DNA from: DATMNI01 sp035570275
GTDB lineage: Bacteria > Acidobacteriota > Terriglobia > Bryobacterales > Bryobacteraceae
Direction: 5' to 3'
DNA length: 64,000 nt
Assembly: GCA_035570275.1 (NCBI GenBank)
Contig: DATMNI010000279.1
Coordinates: 1 to 64,000, forward strand
Part shown: positions 37,257 to 47,253 of the stretch, in pieces
Position numbering within the stretch: position 1 is the first letter of the stretch
Layout of the letters: each line of letters starts with the position of its first letter
Notes under the pieces: model-generated
Databases searched by the model: none
What the model was told of the DNA's origin: nothing
Seen by the model: only the letters and a program-made list of their open reading frames with translations
Program-made: the position numbers and the translations under genes

Positions 37257-37297
37257 GGATTCGGTCGAGCCACGGGAGAGCACGCGCATACCGTGGA

Positions 37298-38743
37298 TCA
37301 GTTTCCTTTGCGAAATTTGTCGAACGGGACGGCGTCTTCGATGTGAACACGGAAACTCACGACGGACGCAGGGCCCCGGTCCTGGTTATAGCCGGGGTTC
37401 GTCACGTGTTGGTAGTCGATCGCAAGGGAGATTCCGCGCCAAAGGTGAGCTGTGTAGTACGTCTCGAAGATCTTCTCCAAGCCATAATTCAATCCGCCGT
37501 CGCCAAGGATGAAGCCCTGCCCTCCCAGAGCCAGGTAACGCCTGTGGTCACCGGTGATCCCATTGGCGACGAACGCAGCGCCCATTTTGTCCTGGGGGCG
37601 GTGCCACGGCTTGCCGCGAAAATCACTGCCAATCTCCGCGGTCCGATCAATTTCCGTGTAAGCGTACGATTCCTTGGCCCCTTCGTTCCAACCAAGACGC
37701 CCAAAGGCCCGCCACAAGCGAGTCAGCTCTTGTTCACCATTCAAGCCGAAACCGTATTTCACCCTTCCCTGCTTGCGGTATAGGGTGACGTCCGGTACGG
37801 CATCCTTACCTGACAGGTAGCCGTTGATGGCGTCGCGATAGCTGCCCATATTGGCGTGATTGACGAACCCAAGCGCGCGCACTACGCTTAGACGGTTTGG
37901 AAGGAAAGCTGTGTGGTATTCGAATTCGAGATTCTCACCGCGAGCGCGGGAAATGTTCCAATCGAGTTGGACGCCATTGGCCACCGTGGGCATCAGCATC
38001 TCCCCAAACCGGGCTGCCCAGGTTTTGGTGAAGTATTCCGCCACTAGTCCATAGCTGTAGCCCCGCGTGTCAGCCGCATAATCATAAGCGCCGTTGTTGA
38101 CGAGCGCCCAGTTCATGAACTGAAGGTGGCTGTCGCTGCCAACGGAGTTGAGGTCGAAAAAATCGACAGTGCTCATCTTTCCCAGACGGAGTTCCAAGCG
38201 TCTGACGGGAACCGTCGAAGCGAGCGACAGGGGATTCCGCGTGGCTTCGGTGGTCTCCTTGCTCAAGGCGATGGTATAGTGCAGCATCACTCGCGAGACA
38301 TACGGATTCTCAGAAAGCGTGGGATTGCGAACCACGTCCACATTGGTAAAACCGGCGATGCCGAGCGCACCGCTGAGGCCGGCCCCACCGGCGCTTTCGA
38401 TATCGGTAAGGATTTCCAGACGCCTCGCAATTTGGAAGCCGGTGTAGAGCGTCTCGACCCTTGACGTGGCGTGTTCCCGTTCAGGCAAGAAGCTGTTCGG
38501 CCCGGAGTATTTCGCGTCGAACGTTGGGTGCTGCTGGCGAATGAAATTCCCCTGAACCGAAATCCAGAAGCGGTTCCAGAATGATTCCTGGCCGCCCGAA
38601 GATGGCGCCGGCGCGTCGTTGCCTTGAGCGAACGAGGGCCAAGGTGCAAGAATGAGGACGGTAAGCAGAAGTCGCAAGGCCCTACCATGGTTGGGCACAT
38701 CCCATGCTGATGTCAACGATTCCAGATGTTCCGCGCTGAACAT
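37298..38743 (-). CDS. OprB-like carbohydrate-selective porin
   Basis: A 481-aa outer-membrane porin. A signal peptide (LRLLLTVLILAPWPSFA) is followed by the OprB-type core: FWISVQGNFIRQQHPTFDAK at the start, GFTNVDVVRNPTLSENPYVS, RLELRLGKMSTVDFFDLNSV, NGAYDYAADTRGYSYGLVAE, and the diagnostic ending SLAIDYQHVTNPGYNQDRGP. OprB porins give diffusion paths for sugars. It is divergent from the PstS gene with a 71-bp shared promoter region, which suggests joint regulation and possibly a role in admitting phosphate or phosphate esters; that is inference. The exact start is uncertain; 38743 gives a long n-region. Confidence 0.8.
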   Translation of the reverse strand: MFSAEHLESLTSAWDVPNHGRALRLLLTVLILAPWPSFAQGNDAPAPSSGGQESFWNRFWISVQGNFIRQQHPTFDAKYSGPNSFLPEREHATSRVETLYTGFQIARRLEILTDIESAGGAGLSGALGIAGFTNVDVVRNPTLSENPYVSRVMLHYTIALSKETTEATRNPLSLASTVPVRRLELRLGKMSTVDFFDLNSVGSDSHLQFMNWALVNNGAYDYAADTRGYSYGLVAEYFTKTWAARFGEMLMPTVANGVQLDWNISRARGENLEFEYHTAFLPNRLSVVRALGFVNHANMGSYRDAINGYLSGKDAVPDVTLYRKQGRVKYGFGLNGEQELTRLWRAFGRLGWNEGAKESYAYTEIDRTAEIGSDFRGKPWHRPQDKMGAAFVANGITGDHRRYLALGGQGFILGDGGLNYGLEKIFETYYTAHLWRGISLAIDYQHVTNPGYNQDRGPASVVSFRVHIEDAVPFDKFRKGN

Positions 38744-38753
38744 TCACCGGTTC

Positions 38754-38770
38754 GTAACATTGGCGTAATC
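38754..38770 (+). promoter_or_regulatory. 11-bp-period hexamer repeat upstream of the PstS gene
   Basis: GTAACA (38754-38759) and GTAATC (38765-38770) form a direct repeat with 5-bp spacing, the geometry used by PhoB/PhoP-type OmpR regulators. It lies 44 bp before the PstS start and just upstream of the divergent porin start. Confidence 0.3.
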
Positions 38771-38814
38771 TGAGCCCTTGCGTTTCGTTGTGAGTATAGA
38801 GGTACAGACGAACG

Positions 38815-40266
38815 ATGACCCGATCCCGGACGAAGGCGATGAGCCGTTTTATTTGCTGCTGCGCCATAGCCGTTCTATCGCTTGCCTGGCAACCGGAAAA
38901 GGGCGGGCGTATCAGACGTCTTTACGTGGAACCGTTCACTACTAAAGCAAGGGCGGAAAAACTCCGGGAGGACGTTATCGCCGAACTCCGCAAGCTGAGT
39001 TCGATCTCATTGGTTGCGGGCGAATCGGGTGCGGAAGCAATACTGGGTGGCGGCGGGGAGGTTTGGGTCAAGGGTTATCGCAGTCTAAATCCGAGGTCGG
39101 GCAGGTTGCCGTCGAACGGCACACCCGTGTATGCCGGCTTCCTATCCGTGGAGTTGAGAAATACCAGAGGTGAGACGCTTTGGTCGTATTTGGTAACACC
39201 GGGGACAGCATCCGAGGACGTCTCCAAAGACCTTGCAACGCGAATTGCAAAACATGTGATGGGAGCGTTGGAACGAGGGGAAGACCCACCTCGAAGGGCT
39301 TCCTTGTCTCAACCCACGACCATCTTGAAAGGAGCCGGCGCTACGTTTCCCTATCCCGTATATGCAAAATGGTTCACGAATTACCGGCGCGAGAATCCGA
39401 ATCTGGAGATAACTTACGACCCGATCGGGTCGGAGGCCGGGGTTCGCAGACTACTTGCCGGCGGCGTGGATTTCGGCGCTTCGGACAGTCCGGAAGCGAT
39501 TCGCCAGCTTGCCCCCACCGAGGAGGACAAGTATTTGCTGTTCCCGTCGGTTGTCGGTGCGGTGGTCCCCATCGTCAATCTGCCAGGCTTAACGAGCGTT
39601 ATCGCATTCACGCCGGAGGCCCTGGCCGGTATCTATCTCGGGAAGATCAAGAAGTGGAATGACCCGGTGTTGAGGCAAGCCAACTCAGGCCGTCGCCTTC
39701 CTGACCTGGACATCGTAGTGGTTCACCGCGCGGACGGCAGTGGCACGAGTTATGCCTGGACGGATTATCTTTCGAAGACAAACCCCGCGTGGAAAGCTCA
39801 GGTAGGTTCCGGTTTGGCCCCCATTTGGCCAATCGGCCGGGCGGCGAACGGGAATGAAGGAGTGGCCAGGCTCGTGAAGGAGTTGGGTGGATCGATTGGC
39901 TATGTCGAGTTCATCTATGCGCTTCAGAACCACCTCAGTTTCGGGAAAGTTCGCAATCGCAACGGCGAGTTCGTTGGAGCCAGCCTGGAAAGCATTGGAG
40001 TCGCCGCGAGCCAGTCCTTCGACATCGGGGATGACTTCAAGATTTCCATTGTGAACCCTCCGGGAACCGGTGCTTACCCAATTGGGTCTTTCACGTGGCT
40101 TATTGTTCCCGCTCATATCGCCGATGACGGAAAGCGAGATGCGATCACAAGCTTTCTCCAGTGGATGCTGGGGCCGGGCCAAACGCAGGCAGCCGCCTTG
40201 GGGTATCTTGCACTGCCGAAGGATCTGGTAAGCCGGGAATTGGCTGCGATCGGCAGAATTCACTGA
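38815..40266 (+). CDS. PstS phosphate-binding protein with an extra N-terminal domain
   Basis: Residues ~165-483 are a canonical PstS: ILKGAGATFPYPVYAKWFTN, ITYDPIGSEAGVRRLLAGGV, DFGASDSPE, VVHRADGSGTSYAWTDYLS and GSFTWLIVP. Before it is a signal peptide (SRFICCCAIAVLSLAW) and a ~130-aa domain (RRLYVEPFTTKARAEKLRED, ELRKLSSISLVAGESGAEAI, GETLWSYLVTPGTASEDVSK). That domain resembles periplasmic CsgG/LpoB-like alpha/beta domains; this match is by eye and uncertain. PstS binds phosphate in the periplasm for the PstCAB transporter, but no pstC, pstA, pstB or phoU is nearby. Gene context is phosphorus-related both ways. An orphan PstS with an added domain could serve sensing or outer-membrane exchange. 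Confidence 0.88.
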   Translation: MTRSRTKAMSRFICCCAIAVLSLAWQPEKGGRIRRLYVEPFTTKARAEKLREDVIAELRKLSSISLVAGESGAEAILGGGGEVWVKGYRSLNPRSGRLPSNGTPVYAGFLSVELRNTRGETLWSYLVTPGTASEDVSKDLATRIAKHVMGALERGEDPPRRASLSQPTTILKGAGATFPYPVYAKWFTNYRRENPNLEITYDPIGSEAGVRRLLAGGVDFGASDSPEAIRQLAPTEEDKYLLFPSVVGAVVPIVNLPGLTSVIAFTPEALAGIYLGKIKKWNDPVLRQANSGRRLPDLDIVVVHRADGSGTSYAWTDYLSKTNPAWKAQVGSGLAPIWPIGRAANGNEGVARLVKELGGSIGYVEFIYALQNHLSFGKVRNRNGEFVGASLESIGVAASQSFDIGDDFKISIVNPPGTGAYPIGSFTWLIVPAHIADDGKRDAITSFLQWMLGPGQTQAAALGYLALPKDLVSRELAAIGRIH

Positions 40267-40433
40267 CTGCGCCGATCCGCCGGAATGGCTCGAACATCCC
40301 GGTGTGCGGCATCGCGCCAACCGGGGTTACGAAATCAATCAACATGCGATGAATAGCGCATTCTATAGGCGTTATAACCGATCCGATTCGCAGACTTCAT
40401 CTGGTGTTTACAAACCCTCGCGAGAATTGGCTG

Positions 40434-40997
40434 ATGATCTCTTTCTTCACTCCGATGGCCCATCACGAATCGCAGCCCTTCAAAGGGAAAAACCGGCGGA
40501 CCGCCAATCGGTACACCATGAGGACGCCATTGCAGTATCGCACCTCGGGCAGCACGCCCCAATCTGCCTGGAAACGCGGCCATACCCTCGACATCAGCGC
40601 GGGCGGCATTCTAATTGATATTCCTGAAGCGATGCCCGTTGGATCGAGGTTGGAACTCATGATGGACTGGCCTGGGCTATATCACTGCCGGCCCATGGTG
40701 CGCCTGTTCCTTACCGCGTCCGTCACGCGTACCGCCGCTCACACAAATGGCGCCTGCATCGCGTTGCGCATCCTCAACCACCGGTTCGTCGACGTCCGCC
40801 CGGCCGCAGTCCGTCCCCCCAGGTGCGGCACGAACCCAGGCGGTGGCGTAGTAGCCAGGTTTTCATACAACTGTCATATCATCGCCGCACAGGCGGGATA
40901 TTCTGGCGGCACCTATGAAAAATTTGCCGACTGTCTTGCTGGCCTGTGCGGTCTTCGTTCCGGGCGGCGGATCTCAACAGCTTCCCCATGCCATTGA
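40434..40997 (+). CDS. PilZ-domain protein
   Basis: A PilZ domain is clear: KNRRTANRYTMRTPLQYR (the RxxxR-type motif), then GHTLDISAGGILIDIP (the D/NxSxxG motif). PilZ domains bind cyclic di-GMP and adjust motility, polysaccharide export or transcription. The domain ends near residue 130. The remaining C-terminal tail looks non-conserved, and its last 83 bases overlap the next gene in another frame, so the 3' end may have drifted. The start is uncertain: GTG 40404, ATG 40434 and ATG 40455 are all possible. The PHO-box match for the next gene lies inside its 3' part. Confidence 0.72.
   Translation: MISFFTPMAHHESQPFKGKNRRTANRYTMRTPLQYRTSGSTPQSAWKRGHTLDISAGGILIDIPEAMPVGSRLELMMDWPGLYHCRPMVRLFLTASVTRTAAHTNGACIALRILNHRFVDVRPAAVRPPRCGTNPGGGVVARFSYNCHIIAAQAGYSGGTYEKFADCLAGLCGLRSGRRISTASPCH
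40860..40877 (+). promoter_or_regulatory. PHO-box match upstream of the phosphoesterase gene
   Basis: TTTTCATACAACTGTCAT aligns with the enterobacterial PHO box (CTGTCAT-N4-CTGTCAT): the second half is identical and the first matches 5 of 7, with the correct 11-bp period. It ends 37 bp before the phosphoesterase ATG at 40915. A PhoB-type activator site is inferred. Confidence 0.5.
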
Positions 40998-42788
40998 AGG
41001 CGGATATGAACTGCCTAACGGCTGGCGTCTCACACCCCTCGGCCGCGCCATCCAGACCGAAGACATGGTGCTCAACGTTTCGGTCGCGCCCGACCGAAAG
41101 TCCGTCGTGGCCCTGCATTCTGGGTTCAACCCGCACGGTCTGGTGGTTGTCGACGCGCGTTCGGAGGAGGCGGCGCAACGCATTCCGCTGAAATCGGCGT
41201 GGCTGGGCCTGGCGTGGCACCCCAACGGCAAGCGTCTGTACGTTTCGGGAGGCAACGCCAATGGCCGGAAGCCCACGCGCGCCCCCATTTACATCTTCGA
41301 TTACGAAAACGGCCGTCTATCGAACCAGCCCTCGGGCACGCTCGAAGAGGCCATCGACACCTCGGAACTTTACTGGTCCGGCCTGGTCCATCACCATACC
41401 AAGCCGCTGCTGTTCGCCGCCAACCGCGGCACCGGCGCGGGGCCCAGCAACGTAGTCGTGTTCGATACCGCTTCCGGCAAACTTATCGAGCGCATCCCGG
41501 TTGAGGTCAACCCCTACGCACTGGCACTCAGCGACAACGGCCAGACCCTCTATGTCTCCAACTGGGGCAGCGATTCGGTGAGCGTCATCGATGTCAATAC
41601 GCTGCGCGTCACCGGGCGCATCGCCGTCGGCGACAATCCCAATGACATGGCGCTCTCCAGGGATGGCCGGTTGTTCGTCTCCTGCGCCAACGACAATATT
41701 GTCGCAGTGATCGATACCAAAACGCGCCAGGTCATCGAGCGCGTTTCCACGGCGCTCACCCCGAACTCGCCTGAAGGCTCCACCCCCAACGCGCTGGCGC
41801 TCGACCGCGAGAACCAGATGCTCTTCATCGCCAATGCGGATAACAACGACGTGGCGGTGGTCAGGGTGGCCGAACGCGCCAAGAGCGAAGTGCTGGGATT
41901 CCTTCCAGTAGGCTGGTACCCCTCCGCGCTGGCTATCCAAGCGGGCAAGCTCTATGTGGGCAACAGCAAGGGCATGGGTTCTTACGCCGATATCCGCGGC
42001 CCTGGCAGCCCGCTGCCGCCCGGTCCCGAAGGCAACGGCTCGGTCAAGAGCCTTCAGAAGGGCAGTGTGGAGATCGTCGATCTCACTCAGTTGAAGACCA
42101 ACCTTCGCGCCTGGACCAAACAGGTATACAACAATACGCCGTACCACGACGATCAACTGGTGGCCGCCAAGGCGCCGGCCGCGCCCACCGTCATACCTCG
42201 CGAAGTAGGGGTCGGATCGCCCATCAAGCACGTGCTCTACATCATCAAGGAGAATCGCACCTACGACCAGGTTCTGGGCGATCTCGGCAAGGGCAACGGC
42301 GACCCGCGCCTGACCATCTTTGGCGAAAAGGTCACACCCAATCATCACGCTCTGGCCCGGCCACCTCTGGGATCTGGCACAGAAGAAGGGGCTCACGTAC
42401 CGCAGCTATGGCGAGTACGCCACGCGCGCCAGCACCGGCACCACCATGGAAGCGTCGCCCGGCGTGGGCGGACTGTTGGGCCACGTCGCGCCCAGGTTCA
42501 AGCTGCCCGGAATGCGCGATACCGACAACATCGCCGAATTCCTGCGCGAATTCGACGAGTACGAGCGCAACTTCGACAGCCCGGATCCCGCCAAACGGCT
42601 GCCGAATTTCATGGTGATGAGCCTGCCTGAGGATCACACCGCCGGGACGACAGCATATTCTCATCGAAGGATGAGCCTGAACGGGACGCGTGAGGGTGTC
42701 GGGGGCGGAGTCTCCTTTCCAATGATATTTTGATGCTCGGGGCCGACCAACGGGAGGCGCGGCGAGCCCGCAAACTGCCGTTGTTTTT

Positions 42789-42815
42789 CCTTCCTTAGGA
42801 AGGTTTTGGTTTTTG
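42789..42815 (+). terminator. Hairpin with T-rich tail inside the IS left end
   Basis: ccttcc-tta-ggaagg (42789-42803) is followed by ttttggtttttgg. On the plus strand this resembles an intrinsic terminator that would stop transcription entering from the interrupted gene, shielding the minus-strand transposase gene. Confidence 0.45.
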
Positions 42816-42882
42816 GGTTTTTCGGTTTCGGAGCGTAGCGTGCAACCGGCCGCCGACCAACTGGAGGCAGGCTCCGTGGCCA

Positions 42883-44107
42883 TCACGCAGTGCGCTTCGG
42901 TTGGAAGCTCTGGAAGAGTTTGCGCTTGGCGCTCTGCATCGCTAGAGCGGCTTCGGTATCGGATTGGCTCTTTACCATGTGGTCCAGTTCCGCCAGCGTG
43001 ATTTGTGGCCTCAGGTATTTGTCGCAGCCAGGCATTTCCCGAAACAGTTCGAACGGGGTGGCCCACCGCAAGTAGACACGGCGCCGCTTGCCATTGGCGG
43101 CGGTGAGAATCTGGGGCACGGCGCAGGGACGATGGAAGTTGACGTAAGGGTTCAGGTGCTCCCGATGGAACCGGTCGAGCGCCTCCGCGTGTTTCGCATC
43201 GATGTAACCAAACCCGATGTGCTTGCGGATCACCGTTCTTGGCCTCCACCAGGCCGTTGTCGCCGCAGCGATGAGCGCGTGACTTGGTCTGCTGGATGAG
43301 TAGTTTGTCCAGCAATTTGGCCACGGTGTAGTTGATGAACTCGCTGCCATTGTCGGAATGAAACCCGCGAATCACGAAGGGGAACTGTTGCAAAATCGCT
43401 TCCAGCGCGGGGATCAGCCACAACTCCGAGATCTGTGGAGTCGCGGCCGCAATCTCCCACTGCGTCACTTCGTCGACGGCATTGATCTGATACAAGCCTT
43501 TGCGCCCCTGTTGATCTCCCTGATGGACGGTATCGATGCGCAGAAAGCCGGGCTCGCCACGTGGTTGCGGTTTGCGCCGTTCGCCGATCGGAACCGACGT
43601 CGGCCGCGTGGGTTGATAGCTGGTGTTGCGCTTCCGGTACGCCGCGGTGTTGCGCAGTCGATAGAGGTGCGCCACCGAGATCGACGACAGCCGCACATAC
43701 GCCGATTGCGCGTAGTCGCTGTATTCCCGCTCGAAAATCCGTCGCGTCGCCGGTCCGCTTAAGTTCCCGTGCGCCTTGTCGACGTAGGCAAGCAGATCGA
43801 TGTCGGCAGCCGTGTACCGCTTGGCGAACTTGGTCCGCTGGTAGACGGCTGCCTTTACCCGTCCGGTGCGGCGTTGGAGCGCAATCAAGCGCGTGACCTG
43901 CGCTCGGCTCAATCCCGTCATCCGACAGATGTATCGCCGCACCAGTCCCTTGTCCGGTTTGTTCAAGCTCGCGTACTGGAGCCGTACGAGCGTTTTCTCG
44001 ACCCAAGCGTACACCTCCTCTTGCCGCTGGCCGGCAAACCGCAGATCTTCGCTTCCGGCCAGAAACGCCCGGATCTGCTCCAGGCTGGTGGCCTCTGTGT
44101 CGTCCAT
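42883..44107 (-). pseudogene. IS transposase, rve/DDE integrase core, frameshifted
   Basis: About 408 codons. The N-terminus is a helical DNA-binding region (MTGLSRAQVTRLIALQRRTG). The catalytic core shows the DDE triad: Asp in FLRIDTVHQGD, Asp in GFHSDNGSEFINY and Glu in DNGLVEAKNG. Right after that Glu, near 43230-43235, the frame shifts; the remaining C-terminal ~115 residues (VIRKHIGFGYIDAKHAEALD ... LFQSFQPKRTA) are in another frame, ending at 42883. The start is ATG 44107; a TTG at 44119 is possible. The break lies immediately after the catalytic Glu. Programmed frameshifting seems unlikely without an obvious slippery site. The copy is probably inactive, or the base call is wrong. Confidence 0.8.
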
Positions 44108-44472
44108 GCTGATGATCAATCCCCATCATCCCGTCTTTCCCTTTCAGGCTCATCTTGCGTGAGAATCCGATCGCCAGTTCAGGCTCATCTTGCATGAGAC
44201 AAGAGTCGACTCCCGGGCGCTTCACTCCGATTGCCATGGTGGCCAACAACGATTATGCCGTCGGTATGATGGTGGACCGCGTCGCGCATAGCCGCTACTG
44301 GCCCGAGACCGCCATCTTCATCATCGAGGACGACGCGCAGGACGGCCCCGATCACGTCGACGCGCGCCGTACTACGGGTTACGTAGTTAGTCCCTACATC
44401 AAACGCCAGAGCGTCGACAGCACGCTCTACACCACCAGCTCCTTTCTGCGCACCATGGAACTGCTGCTTGGC

Positions 44473-44506
<34 letters not shown>

Positions 44507-44828
44507 ACCCGATGTACGCCGCGTTCAGCGACCAGCCCGACCTCACCGCGTTCGTACACGTGAAGCCGCAGGTGGACGTGATGGAGAAGAACACCGTGCG
44601 CGCATATGGCGCGCGCCGATCCATGAAGATGGATTTCCGCGATGTCGACGAAGCCCCCATGGCGGAGTTGAACGAGATTCTCTGGAAGAGCATCAAGGGC
44701 GCGGATTCGACGGTACCGGCTCCTGTGCACCGCGTCCGTTTCGCGGGCCGCTGACTATGCCGTCGCAGAAGTTCTAAACGGCGCCCAAGATCATAAACAA
44801 AAATCATAAACCAGGAGAGGAGACGACC

Positions 44829-46225
44829 ATGCTCATCACCCAGTCAAGAAGTGTATCCAGACGGCGCGCGGCCCGGCGCATAGCCCTGGCTATGGCCGCG
44901 GCAGTCTGCGGCGCCGCCCTGAACGCCCAATCGAACGCCATCGACGCGGCCATTGAGGGCTACGTCCGCGATGCATCGGGCGGCATGATCCAGCGGGCGC
45001 ATGTTACGGTCCGCAATTCGTCCACCAATGTCGCGTCGGAAACATTGACCAACGCCGACGGTTATTTCCGGTTCCCCTTGCTGCAGGTTGGCGCTTATGG
45101 ACTCACCGCGGAGGCCGAGGGATTCAAGGCGATCACCAAGCCCGACCTCGCGCTGGGCGCGGGCCAGAAGATCCGGCTCGACTTCGATATGCAGGTGGGT
45201 TCGCAGGCCGAATCGGTCGAAGTGCCGGCCGAGACGTCCATGGAACTGGCCGACACCGGCTCGTCGGCGGTCGCTGGTATCGTCAGCCGCAAAGAACTGG
45301 AGGACCTTCCCATCGTTTCGCGAAACATTTACAACTTCCAACTGCTGGCCCCGGGTGTGCAGGGCCTCTCTAGCCCCACTTTTGGCACTACGCAGTTCGC
45401 GTTCGGTGGCAATGAGCGCTCCAGTTGGAACCTGGATGGCCTCGACAATACGCAGCGCGGCGGCTCGCGCCAGACCCGCATGGTGATCACTACGCCCGAA
45501 GCGGTGGAAGAAGTCCAGGTGCTTTCAAATGGGTACTCGGCCGAGTTCGGCCTGGCGGCGGGCGGGCAGGTGAACGTGATCCTGAAGTCCGGCACGAACC
45601 AGTACCACGGATCGGAGCTCTTTCTTTACCGGCCGCAAAGCTGGCAGGCCCGACCCTCACTGGCAGCGGTGAATCCCGAGGAGACCTGGTGGGATGACGC
45701 CCTCACCTTTGGCGGGCCCATCCGCAAGGACCGGATTTTCTTCTTCACGCAATACGACCACAACCCTTACCTGCGGCCCAATGCGCTCACCATCCTGCCC
45801 GCCAATGCCGCGGCGCTCAATCTGCCGGCCAACCAGCAGGGCACCGCGCCCTTCGGTGAAACCTACGATACCTCTATGATATTCTTCAACAGTGGATATC
45901 CGGTGCATGCGGTCTCCGGCATCGACCTGAATAACGACGGGATCTCGAACGACCGGCCGCTTTTCCGCGGGCGGAATGACGTGTCCGGTCCCGGCCTCAC
46001 GCAGTTCGACGCGCGCCTGCAGCGGTCTTTCACGTTGCGCGAACGGTACGTATCGTGAGCCTGCTGGAAGCCGAGAACGCGCTGAACCACACCAACGCAA
46101 ATTGCAGCACCGCCGGCGGGTGTTCGGGAGCTGTGGTCAACACCGCCACCGCCGTGGACTTCGGCCGCATCACCAGCGCCCGCACGGCGCGCAATGTGCA
46201 GTTCGGTTTCAAATTCGTGTTCTGA
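44829..46225 (+). pseudogene. TonB-dependent receptor with most of its barrel deleted
   Basis: The start is intact: GGAGAGG ribosome site, signal peptide, carboxypeptidase-regulatory-like domain (IEGYVRDASGGMIQRAHVTV), plug with WNLDGLDNTQRGGSRQTRMV, and early barrel with FGGPIRKDRIFFFTQYDHNP. At about 45880 it jumps from GTAPFGETYDT directly to the extreme C-terminal segment GIDLNNDGISNDRPLFRGRN, losing roughly 600-700 residues relative to intact receptors. Near 46048 one base is lost or gained, and the final LLEAENALNHTNAN ... VQFGFKFVF is in the next frame. It lies between the broken phosphoesterase gene and the nuclease gene on the same strand, as part of one former operon. Confidence 0.85.
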
Positions 46226-46233
46226 GGTGACTC

Positions 46234-47253
46234 GTGAAGATTCTTCGCACCGTTTTTCTCTCCAGCGTCGTATTGCTCACCGGCGGCTGGGGCGCGCGCG
46301 GACATCAAAGCGCAAACCGCGCCGCCGTCCGGGCGCTGCCCGCCGATGGCCCACTCTTTCTCAAGGAGTACGAGGACTGGATCTCGAAGACTGGTCCCGT
46401 GCCGGACTCATGGCGCGGCAACAGCGAGGCCTATTCGAAGATCTTCGAGGACCCGAATCACGGATGGTTCAAGGAGCAATTCGCTTTCATGACTGCCATC
46501 CCGCGATCGCGCTACGAGTTCGTGTTGCGCCTCTATGACGAATTCCTGAAAATCCGCGAGAAGGATCCCGACCGCGCGGCGCTCACCAACGTGCGATGGA
46601 CCGGCACGCTGCCCTATGCCGCGATGGAGAACTACGACCGCATGAAATCCGCCATGCGCCTCTACCGTCGCCAGACGGCCGATTCCTCCGCCGAATCGCA
46701 GAAGGACGCGAAGTATGTGGCGCAGGACATCGCCTTCTACATGGGCTGGCTCGGCCATTACACCGCCGATGGCGCGCAGCCGCTGCACGACACTATTCAC
46801 CATGACGGCTGGCAGGGCCCGAATCCCAAGCAGTACACGACTGACCCGCGCGTTCACGGCCGCTTTGAGAGCGCCTTCGTCGACCTGATCCAGTTGACTG
46901 ACGCCGATCTCGGGCCGCTCATGGAGAAGCCGAAGCTGTTGGACGATCCCTTCGCTGCCATCCTGGCCCATCTGGACGATGCCGCCACGCACGTTGAAGA
47001 GGTCTACATCCTGGATAAATCCGGCGCCTTCGCCGACAAGAACAGTGAGCCCGCCCGCCGGCTCGCCCGAACGCAACTCGCCAAGGCGGCCGCCCTTCTC
47101 CGCGATCTGACCTTCACAGCCTGGGTGGAAAGCGCGAAACCGATGACCCCCGCAAGTGCAGGCTCGAACCCCATCAGCCGCTCCCACCCACGCTACAATC
47201 CCGAGACCGGCACTGCCGCGCCCGGCCCTGCGGTAAAGCGGAACGGCCAATGA
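46234..47253 (+). CDS. Zinc-dependent phospholipase C / S1-P1 nuclease family protein
   Basis: A 339-aa secreted protein. After the signal peptide the mature chain begins at WGARGHQSANRAAV; Trp followed by His near the mature N-terminus is the zinc-ligand start of this superfamily. Further ligands: FYMGWLGHYTADGAQPLHDT, then the pair in VHGRFESAFVDLIQLTD. These enzymes use three zinc ions to cut phosphodiester bonds in nucleic acids (S1/P1) or phospholipids (PLC). The substrate cannot be chosen by eye. It starts 8 bp after the broken receptor gene and appears intact. A decayed second copy is at 55824-55966. The context suggests extraction of phosphate from nucleic acid or lipid. Confidence 0.82.
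   Translation: MKILRTVFLSSVVLLTGGWGARGHQSANRAAVRALPADGPLFLKEYEDWISKTGPVPDSWRGNSEAYSKIFEDPNHGWFKEQFAFMTAIPRSRYEFVLRLYDEFLKIREKDPDRAALTNVRWTGTLPYAAMENYDRMKSAMRLYRRQTADSSAESQKDAKYVAQDIAFYMGWLGHYTADGAQPLHDTIHHDGWQGPNPKQYTTDPRVHGRFESAFVDLIQLTDADLGPLMEKPKLLDDPFAAILAHLDDAATHVEEVYILDKSGAFADKNSEPARRLARTQLAKAAALLRDLTFTAWVESAKPMTPASAGSNPISRSHPRYNPETGTAAPGPAVKRNGQ

Larger units (their letters stand above)
42652..44206 (-). mobile_element. Insertion sequence (about 1.55 kb) with a DDE integrase-type transposase
   Basis: Boundaries come from the interrupted gene: deleting the element plus one cgac copy rejoins acg-act-ccc in frame. cgac at 42648-42651 and 44207-44210 is the probable 4-bp target duplication. 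Ends are inverted repeats: tctcatcgaaggatgagcct at 42659 matches the complement of the right end. The right end has two direct 22-bp copies (44143-44164, 44178-44199) differing by one base. At left, a 17-bp direct repeat occurs at 42742-42758 and 42852-42868 with one mismatch. Only one gene, the transposase, is present. I cannot name the IS family. Confidence 0.82.

Noticed and set aside
42883..44107. Programmed -1 or +1 frameshift in the transposase
   Set aside because: The break follows the catalytic Glu, later than usual, and I see no slippery heptamer or clear downstream stem at 43230.
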